DNA of 64,000 nt from Drosophila persimilis (lineage: Eukaryota > Arthropoda > Insecta > Diptera > Drosophilidae): positions 1,798,001 to 1,862,000 of the forward strand of contig NW_020825298.1 in assembly GCF_003286085.1 (NCBI RefSeq). The letters are read 5' to 3'. A program made the position numbers and the translations under genes. Of this stretch, positions 49,060 through 61,909 are shown piece after piece (position 1 is the stretch's first letter; every line of letters starts with the position of its first letter). The notes under the pieces were generated by a model. That model was not told the origin of the DNA and did not search any database. It saw only the letters and a list, made by a program, of their open reading frames with translations.

Positions 49060-51280
49060 CATAGTAGGAATAGAGATAGAGTTAGAGTTGCCTGAGCTGC
49101 TCGTTATCCTTCTGCAGTGAGATTTGCATGCATTTGAATGAGGACTGTGCTTTATTTTTCATGCCACGTAAACACTTGATAAAATTCGCATAAATTTCTA
49201 TCAATGTTGGATTCGATTTGACTTTACATCAGACCGAGCTGGAGCCCGCGGTAAAAGCCGCTTGGCCCATTTAACTGCGCTGCGATTCGAGCGCAAAAAT
49301 CGCGTTTAGTCGGAAAACAAGCTAAAAATAAAATAAATAAAACGGCATTCCAAACAGAGATAGTACCTGTATGCATGTGTGTCAGTGGCTGGAGCCAGGG
49401 CAAGTTTTGCCGACAAAAATTATAATTTTTCCTTAAAAATACCCTCACAAAGCACGGAAGGTGTGTGGAATATGGCATGTTATGTAATTAGGAAGAATGT
49501 CTAGTTTGTGGAGTAAGTATCTCCAACAATCGTGCTTCTACATAGCGATTTTTTCTGCTTTAAGTATAAACAATTTGACCTAGAAAGGTAAGTATTCCTT
49601 CGGAAAGGGCATCCACATTTCTGTTGGTATTTTTTTACAAAAGCTTTTGTTCGTATTTTTGTAGTTTTGATAAGGCCAACAGCAACTTTCAATGCAGATA
49701 GTGTGGAAATATTTTATTGCCTTTGGCAAAACTGAACAGGAATGTGTTTTAGTTATATTTTTATATTTTATTTTTCAACATTGAATACGAAATGAAAGAC
49801 ACGGCGCAGGAATGTTTTGCTTGCAACAATGAAATGTTTTTACAAATATTTTGTGGTTACGGGAACGATACAGTTTTCAGCCTAACGTGAATCTGCAAGT
49901 TGGTTCAGATGGTTTTTCGAAAAATATACATTAGCTAAAGGATTAAATGTATAAAGAATAATTTTCAAGTCCTAAGCAATTTTCGATCCCTTGGATTCGT
50001 TCGAAAACTCTGCCGGAATCTATTTTACTATGTGGGTTGCACCTATGTATCTTCTCATCCGTGAATTTATGGCTGCAGTTTTTATTTTGTTTAATATTTT
50101 TAGTCAGGCTCAGGTGCTTTACGCTGCGGCTTGTTGGCATCAATAAAAATAAATCTACCGCATTTACACCGCCTGGCTGGCTTTTGCATATTTTATTTTA
50201 GCCGTTGGATTGCGTTTTGTTTTGGGGCCATGCCCGAAATTTTTTCCCGGTGACTATTGATTTTTTGTTGTTGTTTGGAAGCGGCTAGTTCCTGGGTTTC
50301 CTGCCGTGGCTGCACCTCTGAGATAGAGCCTAAAACGCATTTGTCGGCAAATGGCTGAATGGGGGTTTGGGCCAGCTGCTAAGCCACTTTGTGCAGCATG
50401 CAGCATGGCAGGGGCAGTGGCCTGGGCAAAGGCAATACCTATGGCACCGGAAATGCAATAAAAACGAAAGCCGTGCGCACAAACAAACCGTAAAAACCGC
50501 ATAGAACATGGGGACTGCCCGCTATTTCGTTCCCGGTACACCACAGGAGAGTGCTCTCTGCAAATATTTACCTGTACAATCAAATTTAAACCAGGAGGCA
50601 CACTTCAGGCGGCATGCTGAGGAATTACCAGTCTAAATATTTTAGGCAATTAGTGGGACAGCACACAGGGGACAGCAGTCGCAGGTACGACTCTTACAAA
50701 GAAAAGTCCTTAGCGAAACGGAATAGGAAAGAGAGTGCTTAGTAGTGGGGCTGAGGAGCACCAGGGCTGTCACAAACTTGCTTCATTTGCATGGGATACT
50801 GACACTGGCCCTGGCCCTGTCTGTGCCGCATTCTATTCGGAGTGGGGATGCACTCGAGACCTGGGAAAACTTTACCAATATATCAGATGCTTGAAAACAT
50901 AAACAATGCAATAACAAAAGGATCCTTAGTGCCCCACCCAGCCCATCCTTATATGTATGCTAAGTAACAGTGGGATTTCGGTGAATCTAAGCCAGACCAA
51001 ATGATATGCCGGAAAGGTACAAGTGAATCATTTGGGGAATATTTAATTACACAAGAATGTGAATCCAACTGTTAATTTGTTAGATGATCAATAAACTGTA
51101 TTATATTTGGGAACATCTAGATTACTTTTTACTTCATTTCATTCCCTTAATATCCCACACCACTGTGCTATCCGATATATGGCTTTTGCAACTTCAGCAG
51201 ACACGCCTCCCTACATATTTTCTCGCTCTTCGTGCTACGCAAATGAATGGGGAACTCTTTCAACTTTCAACTTTGTCTGG

Positions 51281-51304
51281 GAGGAGGAGGCGGAGGAGGA
51301 GGCA
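51281..51304. repeat. GAGGAG triplet repeat
   Basis: GGA/GGC triplets in tandem. Confidence 0.8.
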
Positions 51305-52550
51305 GACAATGTGCGAGTGTGTCTAATAATGCAGAGTTGTAGGTGTGCAGTGTTTTTGCGTAATTAAATGAGAATGCAAATGGTAGGGAAAATGAAAATT
51401 AAGTGAGTGCTAAGGCGACGCATAAGCCATTAAGTGAACGCGAAGCCATCATGTAAATGCCGGTCCTTGCCCTAATGGCTGGCACTTTAATTGAACCCGG
51501 AATGGCAATAGTGTAATGGATAATGGGGGGGCGAACGAACCGAACCGAACCGCGCCCAGATACGGCACATCACGACAGATACTTTGACCCAAGTTAGATA
51601 CGTGTGTATCTATGTTTGTGCAGTATCATAACCTCTGTCAGCTCATTTGCAGCATTTGTTGCAGGCAATGTGGCACTGGCAGTCGCATGGAAGGGAAGTG
51701 AATGGCGGCGAAAGCCATTAGCCGCAGCGTCGACAGCTCCACAACAAGTTGACAAAGCGTTGCGTATGCGCCGGGTGGAACAACCGACTATTTCCAAGCT
51801 GTTGCACATTTTCGAGCTCGCTAAGCACAACACCTTATTGGCCACATGCCACTCTCGTCTTAACCATCCCCTCTCGCTCCCCTGGAAACCATTGTTGCGG
51901 CAACAGTGGATATCCTATTGCAATCCCACGCTTATCCTGTCCTTACCTGTATATAACCCAATGTATCTGAGGTGTTAGGGTTTGCTCCATTTAAACTTAA
52001 ATTGGGCTTAAAGTTGGACAGTCTTTCGAAGCTGAGAGATAATAAGATGGATGCATCTTCAGGGATACGTACCCAGCCTGCGTGTCTCATTTTATAATCC
52101 CTTTCACTATTTCTTTCAGATGCACTCATCTCTGATAACTCAACTGCATCTCTCAGCGAGAATCTTCCCTTGCGAGTATATTTTTTTGTTATATGGTGAA
52201 CAGTAAGCAGCTTTTGACAATTTGTTGAGTCCGTTGGCTGCTTTTGCATCTGCTTTGCCATTTTCTATACTGCATTCTCTACGCCCTAGTGTTGTGGCTG
52301 CTGTTTGCATAAATACATTTAAATAGCCCGAGAGCAATATGTTACGTATACGCAATGTTGTGCGAAAGCTGCTTTCCATTGTTGTACAGTGCTGTGCTGT
52401 GGTTGGCCCCGCCCAGCCATGCATATTTTTAAGCTGCTCGACTTTAATAATGGTTTTTGGTCAGTAGCCCTGGCCACAAGCTTGATGGTTTTGTGAATGG
52501 GCCAGGACGCCGCAAGCTCCCAGCTCCCCCAGCTCCCTTCCGGCTGCAGC

Positions 52551-52583
52551 CAGAGACAGAGACAGAGGCAGAGAGACAGAAGC
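52551..52583. repeat. GACAGA repeat
   Basis: Imperfect (GACAGA)n with GGCAGA variants. A TGCAA repeat follows at 52701-52723. Confidence 0.75.
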
Positions 52584-53061
52584 AGCTCCGTGCCCAGCTC
52601 TTAATGAAGTGGCATGCAAAATGGCCCCCAGCCGGAGTCAGGGCCGGAAGTTTGGCATTACCTGCAGACCCGCAAGACCCTGCAGGCCTGCACTCAGTGA
52701 TGCAATGCAATGCAAGGCAATGCGCAAGTTATTTACTACCCATAAACCTGAATAAATACCAGAGAGCCTTGGAGTTTCTTTGAGTTCATTAGTGTTACTC
52801 GAGCTACGCATACTTTGTGGTCTGACAATGGCTCTGACTTCTGGCCGCCCCCGAGAATCTAGTTTCGAATGCAAATGAAATGCAAAGATTCTAATTTCAA
52901 TGAATGTGGCAGGGGGAAAATGCCTTGGCAAAAAATGCAACTCATTTTTAATATCCTGCGGCGTGCAGATGTCGACAGCAAACGTGGCAAAAAGACGGCG
53001 GAAATTAAAACTCAATATTCGAGTGATTGCGCCGGGCAAAGAGGAATTGTTTGAACCATTC

Positions 53062-53085
53062 CCATTGCCATTGCCATTGCCATTG
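53062..53085. repeat. (CCATTG)4 hexamer repeat
   Basis: Four perfect units. The other strand gives a false Asn-Gly repeat inside a 197-codon open frame. Confidence 0.85.
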
Positions 53086-53145
53086 ACTATTTGACTTGGA
53101 CCACACAAAAGTGCGCAATTGAGGCGGCAAATCAAATGAAATCCA

Positions 53146-53183
53146 ACGGAACGAAACGAAACGAATCGAAAGGAGTCGAAACG
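53146..53183. repeat. ACGAA pentamer repeat
   Basis: About seven ACGAA/TCGAA units, about 60 bp from the CCATTG array. Confidence 0.8.
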
Positions 53184-54375
53184 TGCCACGGCGCATACAC
53201 ACGCATCTCTCCTTCGAAAAATCCAACTCAAACAGTGCTCTAGACTTTAGGATGAAACCCTGCCATAGCTGCAGACGTGCAATTTTCACAGACGTTCTAC
53301 CAAATTGTTTGATTTTGGCCAAGTGCAGCTGCGTCTCCCTCTCCGGCATTTTGCTATCTTTTGCCATTGCCGTTTGCTAAATGTTAATGCCATTTCAATT
53401 GCTCCCCTCACGCCTCTGTGTGGCCTTTTCTCTCCATCAGCATCGCCATCTCTGTTGCTGACAGACAACTTATTTCGCACTAGGATACGCTTTCTAAACA
53501 TTAATACCATGGTTTTTAAATGGGGTTTGATGCTAGAGTAGTGTGGGAAGATAATCGCCTAATCCTCATTTGTTTTTGGTAAGCAAATATTAAATTGTAT
53601 CTTGAGTGTCCTCTTATAGATGTCTGTCTGCGTACAACCACTTTGGAAAGAGTATTCCATCTTCAGCTTGTACCCCAAACTTTAATCCCTCATCCTATTA
53701 ATTCTTTTTCTTTCCTTTTCCAGGCACAATTCAGAGCCAAGTGCAGTGCGCATATCGCATATCCCGTTTGTGGGACACTTTTATATGTTTGCCGAGAGCT
53801 CTGCGGCCTGGATAGTCAACCGGAGTCGGAGATGCTCAAGGCTGTGTCTGGAGTGCCTGGAGTGGCTTCAGGAATGGATTTGACTTGGCTACCCTTTTGG
53901 GGCTGATGAAATTGCTTCATAATTTGCACATAACCATTTCATAACGTTCTCATTTGCCATTTCCCATTTTCCATTTGCCAACCGAATGTGTGCAGCAACC
54001 ACATGAGATGATGAGATTCTAATAAAGCTGTCCACAGCCGGGTCAGCACATTCCGAAACCAGGTGAATGTGGCATGGCAATGCGGTGCTATCTGAGCATG
54101 TGGAGGAAATAATAATATGAAATATAATGCATCTGATTGTATCAGCAGAGGGGATTGCATAAGCAAACTAAAATTTAACTCTGATGAAAGCTATAATTTG
54201 CAATTTCCATAATTTGCCAGCGGACTTATCCAAATTGACTTCTGATTATGGTTTATTTGCCATTAGCTAAACCAATTTCTTAGCTTCATAAGTACTATAT
54301 TTCTGGCAGATATTGTGGAGCAACTTCAATATTGGCTACACGCCCGCTGGCATTTGCAATTTGGTGAAACAGTTT

Positions 54376-54398
54376 AAAGGAAAGGAAAGGAAAAGGGG
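54376..54398. repeat. (AAAGG)n repeat
   Basis: Four AAAGG units. Confidence 0.8.
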
Positions 54399-54522
54399 AA
54401 AAATTTCACTCGATTAGAATGACGCGCACGTCCGAAACGGAGCGCATTGATTGATAGACTGACTAAATGGCTTGAATGGCTGATTGATTGACTACCACTC
54501 ACATACGTCCACACGTACACAC

Positions 54523-54534
54523 GTACGCGCGTAC
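54523..54534. repeat. GTACGCGCGTAC palindrome
   Basis: A 12-bp perfect palindrome with alternating purine-pyrimidine GCGC centre, inside an ACAC/ACGT-rich stretch (54500-54541). Confidence 0.75.
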
Positions 54535-55148
54535 ACACTCACAGAATCCGCTTATTCCACTGAAACAGCTACGATAGATACTCTCTGGAAAACGTTTAGA
54601 CGGATGATTAAATTCCTGTCGAAGTTGTACTTTTTAGAATGCAATTGGATCTACAGTTTAAAGGTTCCCCACAAACCCCACTGGATACAACTCTATCCTG
54701 AGCTCTAATCTCTTGAAGCCATCACAAAGGGTATACACCTTCGGATCTGGCCTTTTCCGGAACCTACAATTGCTTTTCCATCGAGCATTCATTTGTTCCC
54801 TGTGTGATTTGTTTTAGGCCGAATTGCATAAAGCATTCGCAATTGCGAGGCTTGTGCCCGGACCTGGAAGCCAGTTAAACCTTATTTATATTCATTTCAG
54901 ACACGCCCACACACGCACTCTGCTGCTTGTCGGCCAGGGCAGGCCATGACGGCGCTAGGCCGCATTCAGGCCAATAATGAGCCCCATAGACAGCAACAAC
55001 AAATTAGCCAGCTTTGGCGGAATGAGGGCCCATATCAAATAGAGCCATGACCAAGTCGAGCTGAGCCCGGTCATAACCGCAGCTGATTACAGCCCTAGGA
55101 TATGGCCCCAAGTCAGGGGCTCATGCATAACACAAACTTGATTAAGAT

Positions 55149-55170
55149 GCCGGTGCCGGTGCCGGTGCCA
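55149..55170. repeat. (TGCCGG)n hexamer repeat
   Basis: Three to four TGCCGG units. Confidence 0.85.
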
Positions 55171-55680
55171 GTCCGAGTTGTCAGACGCCATTCGTCAGGC
55201 AGACTCCATTGCAGTGGGCGATGGGGTGAGGTGTCAGTGTCAGCGATGCATAAATAAATCAGACATATTGCAGCCGCCAGCCATCGGCACATTGTCATTG
55301 TGGGCCATGCGGCTCCTGCTACGGGTCCTGCGGGTCCTCTGGTCCCGTACCCAACTTGGTGACCACATTTTATTGACAGCTCCAACAGTGGCATCAGTGG
55401 CAAGGCAGGGGCAAAGGTGTCGCCAAATGGGTTCATTATATCCACGCAGACAGTATGATCATTTCAACCCAATCATCAGGTCTTTGCAATTCTATATCTC
55501 CATCAAAAACCTTGAGGCTATAGTTTATATATACACGTATGGGAGCAATAGCTATGCTGCCGCAGGGCCTATACTACCCTTCTTGTGATTATTTCGCAGT
55601 GCACTTTCATTTGCATGTTAACATCGTATATGTTGGTAATGCTCGCGAGGACAACCATTTAGGTCTCCACAGCTGGCTCT

Positions 55681-55703
55681 GGCAACTGGCAACTGGCAAC
55701 TGG
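55681..55703. repeat. (GGCAACT)3 heptamer repeat
   Basis: Three perfect tandem units. Confidence 0.85.
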
Positions 55704-57782
55704 AACTTGAATCGTGCCTTCTCCAATTGCTGACGCGTTGATTGCTTTGAAGGCGAAATGCGATGGCAGGCAACTAATTAAAAAGTTATCCGAGAACTGG
55801 CACGCCTTTAACTTTGGCCAAAGTAATTAAAGTTCGCGCGGCACCAAAGCCAAATGTGTGCTGCATGAGACTCAGTGTGTGTATGTATCTGTGTGTTGCA
55901 TGGTATGTCTGTGTGGTGCATGAGTTTCGGGGGGTGTATGTGTGCCTCACGCGGAGTCAACTCAACTTAAGCGCAGTTACATTTCACACCTGCGCGTGTA
56001 AATTTGCCGCGAAAGACCCCCACGCGTAAAAAGTTAACACACAAAAGTTGAGAAAGGGAGTTAACGAACAAAAAAGAATTAAGCCATTTTTTATTGCGTA
56101 ACCTTTAGGCGCAGGCAGCTACAAAATGAAACTTTCACAGTGCTCGCATATGAGTTGTGCAGGATTTTAATTGTTATTTATTTATTATTTAATTACTCCA
56201 GAATTATTCTTTCTTTGCTGAGTAATCACGAAGTTGAAACGCAGAAAATGCTAGCAAAAGGCGACTACTTTCTGTACACAGAAAATTAACATATGAATAC
56301 TGAAAATAAACAGATTCAATATTTAAGAGCTCCACCTCCTTGTATCCACCATAAGGCTAAGCCGGTTAGGTATTCAAGAGAAATATTTTTCCATCGACAC
56401 AAATCCTGCTTGTCCCGGCATTCATGCACAAGAGGTGTGGTTGTGCTTCCGTTGATTTAAATCTTGGAAATGTATCCGATTTGTTGCCCATATAGCATTT
56501 CACTTAGATATGCAAATGTGGTTTGTATTATTTACTAATTAAAACATAATTAGTTGTCCAAAGTTGTGCATAATTACATGACAATATCCGCTGAATGCCT
56601 CATCCATACAGTCCATTCAGCATGTCCACCGGAGGCTGAAGTCTTGCCAGCAAATGGCAGCGAAAACATGTCAAGCTGTTGGGGCATTATTAATGAAGAC
56701 GGTCTCCACCTTGGGGGATTTATGGCCACTTGGCCGTGTCCCTATTGCCATTTGAGCTTAATTAATTTTGAGTCTTGGCTAGTCGCTGGAATAAGCGGAT
56801 TATAGAGCTGATCAAAGGTGCCCTGCAGCTCAGAGACAACAATATCCTCGAATCCCCTTCCGCCACCCTATAATGTCTTTGTTCGAACAGATATTGTGAT
56901 CCTGCCATTAAACAGCGGGAATTTTTATAAGAAAGTTCAATATTTATCCCACCTTCTATACGTCTCCTTGGACATTTTTTTTATGGCCAAGACGTTTTTA
57001 TGCGCCAAAGTCTTTGTTTAACAATCAATTTCACTCGCAGTGGCCATTGTCTAGACCCGGGACTATCGCAGCGCTCTATTAGCGGTGCAGTGAACTCTGT
57101 CGGGCCACTTTCCCAGTAATTACTGTCATCAGGCTGGATAATGACATTAGGGGCTGGGACTTTGACTGGGCGGCGCCACGGGGCGGCAACAAAGTTGCCC
57201 AAAGGCGGCTAATGAGCCACCGACAGAATGTCCCTTTCGATAACTTGTTGAAACATCAAAGGGATCTATCTCCAGGCAGCAGCTGCGGCTCACAAAATGC
57301 TAATAATTGGGGCCGAGATTAGTGTTATTATGCGGAACAAAGCTGGAACACGTTTTGTTTGTGCTCTTTTTATGGGAAGCACAGAAATTGGCGACAGCCA
57401 GAGACATGTTTGATTATGTGTGCAAAACTTCGGTCGAGACATTAATTAACGAAATTTAGAAACCAGTAAAACTAGCGGAGATTATCCATGGAAGAGAATT
57501 CCCAACTTAAATCTGTATAATTACAAAAGCTGTTCAATAAGAGCAGATTTAATCGAATGTTTTCTTTAAATAGGAAAAGTGAATTATTGGCTCTGCAGTT
57601 GCCATAACTCCTCTGAGTGCTCCGCCACCTCGCACTCCTTATCCAGAGCAGCTCTCTCGGGAATTGGTTGAGCGCGACAGGAAGCGGCGACACGGCTACC
57701 GCCGCTCCTGCAATTGCAGCAGTAGTTGCTGGACCACGCTGCGTATGATTAACAATTTAAGCGTGTGCATATTTCACTTGGT

Positions 57783-57811
57783 CCGGGACCGGGACCGGGA
57801 CCGGGCCGGGA
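57783..57811. repeat. (CCGGGA)n hexamer repeat
   Basis: Four to five CCGGGA units. Confidence 0.85.
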
Positions 57812-60800
57812 CACACGCATTCGGGCAGAGTGAAAATTGCATGCATAGACAATGACGAATGGGGGGGCCTTAAAGCGGATGATACATCCTTTATGTTGGA
57901 AATGCTTTAAGTGCACTCTTTCAGGAGCAGTGTTTCTCCTGCTCTCCTGCTGTCATGCTGTGCGAAAAAGCCGACCCGGCATTGTAGTGCATTTCGGCAA
58001 CACTTTTATAAAGCAACGGGCATTAAGCAAAGGACATGTGCCCCGGAGCCCAGAGGCACAAAAGCGAGACAGGATGCCGGCCAGAGATGGAAAGGCTCTT
58101 GACGTGACCAGCAGAACCAACATCAGAGCCACCACCACCAGCACCTCCACCGCTGGACGTTACGCAACGAGCACTTTTAAGTGAGTTGTCACGATGGTGC
58201 CTGGCCAAACAAAGCGCGTCTCACCTAAGCACCGAATGCCTAGACTAGGACCCGCACCCGTACCCATGCCCAAACACATACCAATTGTTCTTCGAGGGAC
58301 CTGCAGCTGGTGCAGTACTACCACCTGCTATGCCTGATTGACGTGCACATGGATGGAGGACGTGCAGGACATGCATAGACTGGAGCACGGTTGCCTAATA
58401 GCCGGTGACGGTCGCCCCTTGTAGGACAACGACAAGGCAGCAAATGCAGGGAACAAGTGCAACAAGCGCTTCAATCATCAATCCATGCAACACTTCACAA
58501 GCACCCTCTGCAGACCTTCTCTTTATGAACGAAAAAGTGGGTCTAAAGGCTACCTCCTGCGTTCTGCCTTCGACTGGTCCGACACATTAAACGCATTTGC
58601 TGTGGATGTTGTTTCGGCTTCTCCTCTTTCGGGTGCCTCTCGGATGTTGTTCTGCATTATTAAGAGTCACTTATTGATAGAGCAGCTACAGCAGCAACAG
58701 CAGCAGCACCAGGGACCAAATGTCCTTCACAGACACTTATTTCGACTCGCATTTGCCAAATGGAAGCTGTTAGTGCGAACAATTTGCAAAGGAAAACATT
58801 TTACGATTATTAACAGCAGTGCGACAGCATGCAAATGATGGCAGGAATGGAATGGGAATTGGGATAAGTTAGCTGAAGAAGTGACATCGAACGAAATGGT
58901 TACTGCAGCTTTCATTCTGAGAAGCGAGACGAAAGAAGAGGCAAGCCACAAAAGATAGATGGGAAATCAGACTTGATAATAGGTTAAGTCCTGGAAAACT
59001 AATAGACGTAGATTCAAAGATAAATGATAAGAAATATGCACCACTGACACTGTTCAAATACAAGCTTGATTAGCTTTCCACTCAGACAAAAGAACTGATA
59101 CCTGACTAGACCACTCTTCAATCCAGCCCAAGAAACCATATGCCAAATAGTTACATAAATCATGCATTAGAGCCTACAATAAGCTGCTCGACACCAACTC
59201 GACGAAGGTAAGGTAAAACAAACTACTTTCTGTCTGGCAAACTGTTGACCTTTCTGTGCCATTAACAGATCAGGCCTGAGCCAGCGCCAGGCACCTCGAG
59301 TGGCCATCGTGGATGGGAGTCGCCTCCTGTTAAGTAGCCAGTTCATTAGACCAAATGGAACAAACACACGATACTCATACACTCTGCATAATGTGCAAGA
59401 TTAAGTGAGTCGTGGGAGCTGGCAGTGCATTAGAGATTCAAGTATAATGCCACTAATTGCATATCTTGATGTTTCATGTTTGATTTTGAGAGTGTGCTAG
59501 AGCTCGTAAGTATGATTGATTTGGGCTGGGACTGGGATTGCTCCTGGAGTGGACTGGTGGAGTACTGGAGTGGACCTGCTGCTGGATGCAGACTCGAACT
59601 CGAACTCGGACCTTAACTAGGTTAAGTCACGCAGCCTGAGACTCATTACAAAGTCACGATGCAAACTGGGCCAACTTGGACTTATGGACTTATTCAGGGC
59701 GCAACAACTGAAGCAACAACATCTATCAGAGGACTAGTACCAGAAGCAACAGCAGAGCAAAAGTAATTTTATTATCAAATCCAACTTTAACAACTGCAAC
59801 AAACCTTGGCCCCTTGGCTCCTCTGTCTGTGCCGCTCTACCTCTCTATCGTACTGCTGCACCTCTATTTCTCTCTCTGGGCCCAACTTGTTATTTGGCTT
59901 GTAAGTTACAAAGTCTTGTTCGTGTCCTCGGGGTAATAAAACAAAACTTTGTGTTGAAAATGAAAATGTACAACGAGCAAACGAACAAACGAATGCGCCA
60001 GCCAGCCCAACGCAAGGCTGCAGTTCTATTTCCGTTTCCGTTCTGGCCGTTCGGCCCCGGCTGTGAGTGCAAATGACAGGCGGGCCAAAGGATTAGTGGG
60101 GAATGTAAATGTAAATTCTATTTGCAAAGGTTCTCCGTTTCATCTGTCTGTTTGCAGTTGTCTAATTACGAGTTGCCTAATTTCCATAATACGAAAGCCA
60201 GAAGCTCTTAGCAAATGGCAAAACAACCTTGACCAACACTATTAGGCTTTGTTCTTCCCCGAAAAACATCTCAGCATCCCATTCCAGGAAACACTAGACA
60301 AAAGCACAAGACATTGTTATGTAGGTGGGATGTTAACTGGGATAAGACATCTCAAAGTAATGTTTATTTGTCACAGGTACACCAAAGAGCTACTTTCGGT
60401 AATGAATTTTGATTCTAAAAGAACGTCCTCGCACATGAAACTATCTTTTAAAGGTAAACTTAGCTAGGGTGGGATGTTTTTTCTTTAGACAATTAAAGTA
60501 TTTTGTAGTAAAACCAAAGGACAAATTACATTTCTGATAAATGTAGCTGAAGATAATCCACGAAACTTGCAAGCTTTATGGCATCTTTTGACCCGGGCAG
60601 GATGTGCTTTTCCACAGCTTAAGAGATAATTAGCAATCTGTCATCCGGTTATAAGTCATACGAAATCTTCCTGGTCGGAAAAGATACATATATCCAAGCT
60701 GAGAGCAGAGTGCGGCCCGTTTTCCCACCAAATCTTAGCCCTCTCCTGTGTGTAAGCGTCTGTGTGGGGCCAGGTAAGATAAACGCTTTGCCATTGCCAT

Positions 60801-60874
60801 TGCCACTGCCAGAGCTACCAGCTCTTATCTGCCAGGCCATTTACTACGACTTGCACTTCCTCTGCCAGTTACGC

Positions 60875-60908
60875 CACTCCACTCCACTCCACTCCAACCC
60901 ACTCCAGT
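60875..60908. repeat. (CACTC)n pentamer repeat
   Basis: Four or more CACTC units with decay at the 3' end. Confidence 0.8.
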
Positions 60909-61865
60909 CCTTTTTCTAGTCAGTATCCACTCTCTTCTGAAGCCGAGGCGTTTTCCCATTTCACAGCTTATTGTTATTCAACAGCCAAAAGTTTTTTCCT
61001 CTGCCAGCAAAAGTCATAAGAAGTTTGAAAGGTTTTTCCCTCAACTCGTTTTGGCGCTGCTGCGTTACTCACTAGAGCTCTCGGCTGCTGCGACGCCTCA
61101 ATAGTTTTATGAGCTGCCGGGGCGGACTCGGTCTCCCACTCGCACTCACACTGCGGCTCTGGCTCGGGCTCGAAGTTAAATGCATTTTTAAATTGCAGCG
61201 AAATTGATCTTTAGTGGTGCGAAAGTAGTGTGAGAGTGGCAGAGCAGAGATGGTAGGGCTCTGGCAACGTGTAGCCATCAAAATCCGCTTTGCTTTCCTC
61301 AAGCAGCTATTAAGGCATGGACCTGGCAAGTGCCATATAAATCGAGTGCATTTATTTTTTGAAATCCGTAAAGGACACGAGATGAGCATGTGTGTGCACT
61401 CAAAGAAAAACTACCTGCCGGTCTTCAGGTAGAAAAAAAGCTTAAGTAATACACGGCTGAGTAATTATTACATTCCGACGACGTCGGACGTCATATATTT
61501 ATTTGCCTCAGTGTGCGCACATATGTTTTCATTAAATGGTAAATCCTTAACCAGAAAAAGGAAATATGTTATGCCGTCTCCCCATTTCTTGGAGTGGTTT
61601 TCCGATGCCTGTTCCAGTTTCCATTGCTCATACGCCATGTAAACACACAGTGGCAACAATAAGTCATAATGATGGCAGCACCACAAGGAACGGCAAGCGG
61701 CAGACAGGAAGAGAGTGCTGTAATTGCAGCACGCACTCCTTTGGCATCCTTCGATGCATTTGTCATGGCATTTATTAACTGTTCACGTGCAACTAACAAA
61801 TGATATTTTCCTCCCTTTGCCTTAGCTCTTCAGCTTTTCCTCATCGGTTGTTTGACTCTAGTTCT

Positions 61866-61909
61866 GCGTCTGGGTCTGGCTCTCGGTCTGGTTCTGGTTC
61901 TGGTCTGGC
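61866..61909. repeat. TCTGGT repeat
   Basis: TCTGGT/TCTGGC hexamers, about seven units. Confidence 0.8.

Noticed and set aside
52638-53231. 197-codon minus-strand open frame
   Set aside because: It is held open by the CCATTG and ACGAA repeats, which give Asn-Gly and Ser-Phe runs. No family likeness.
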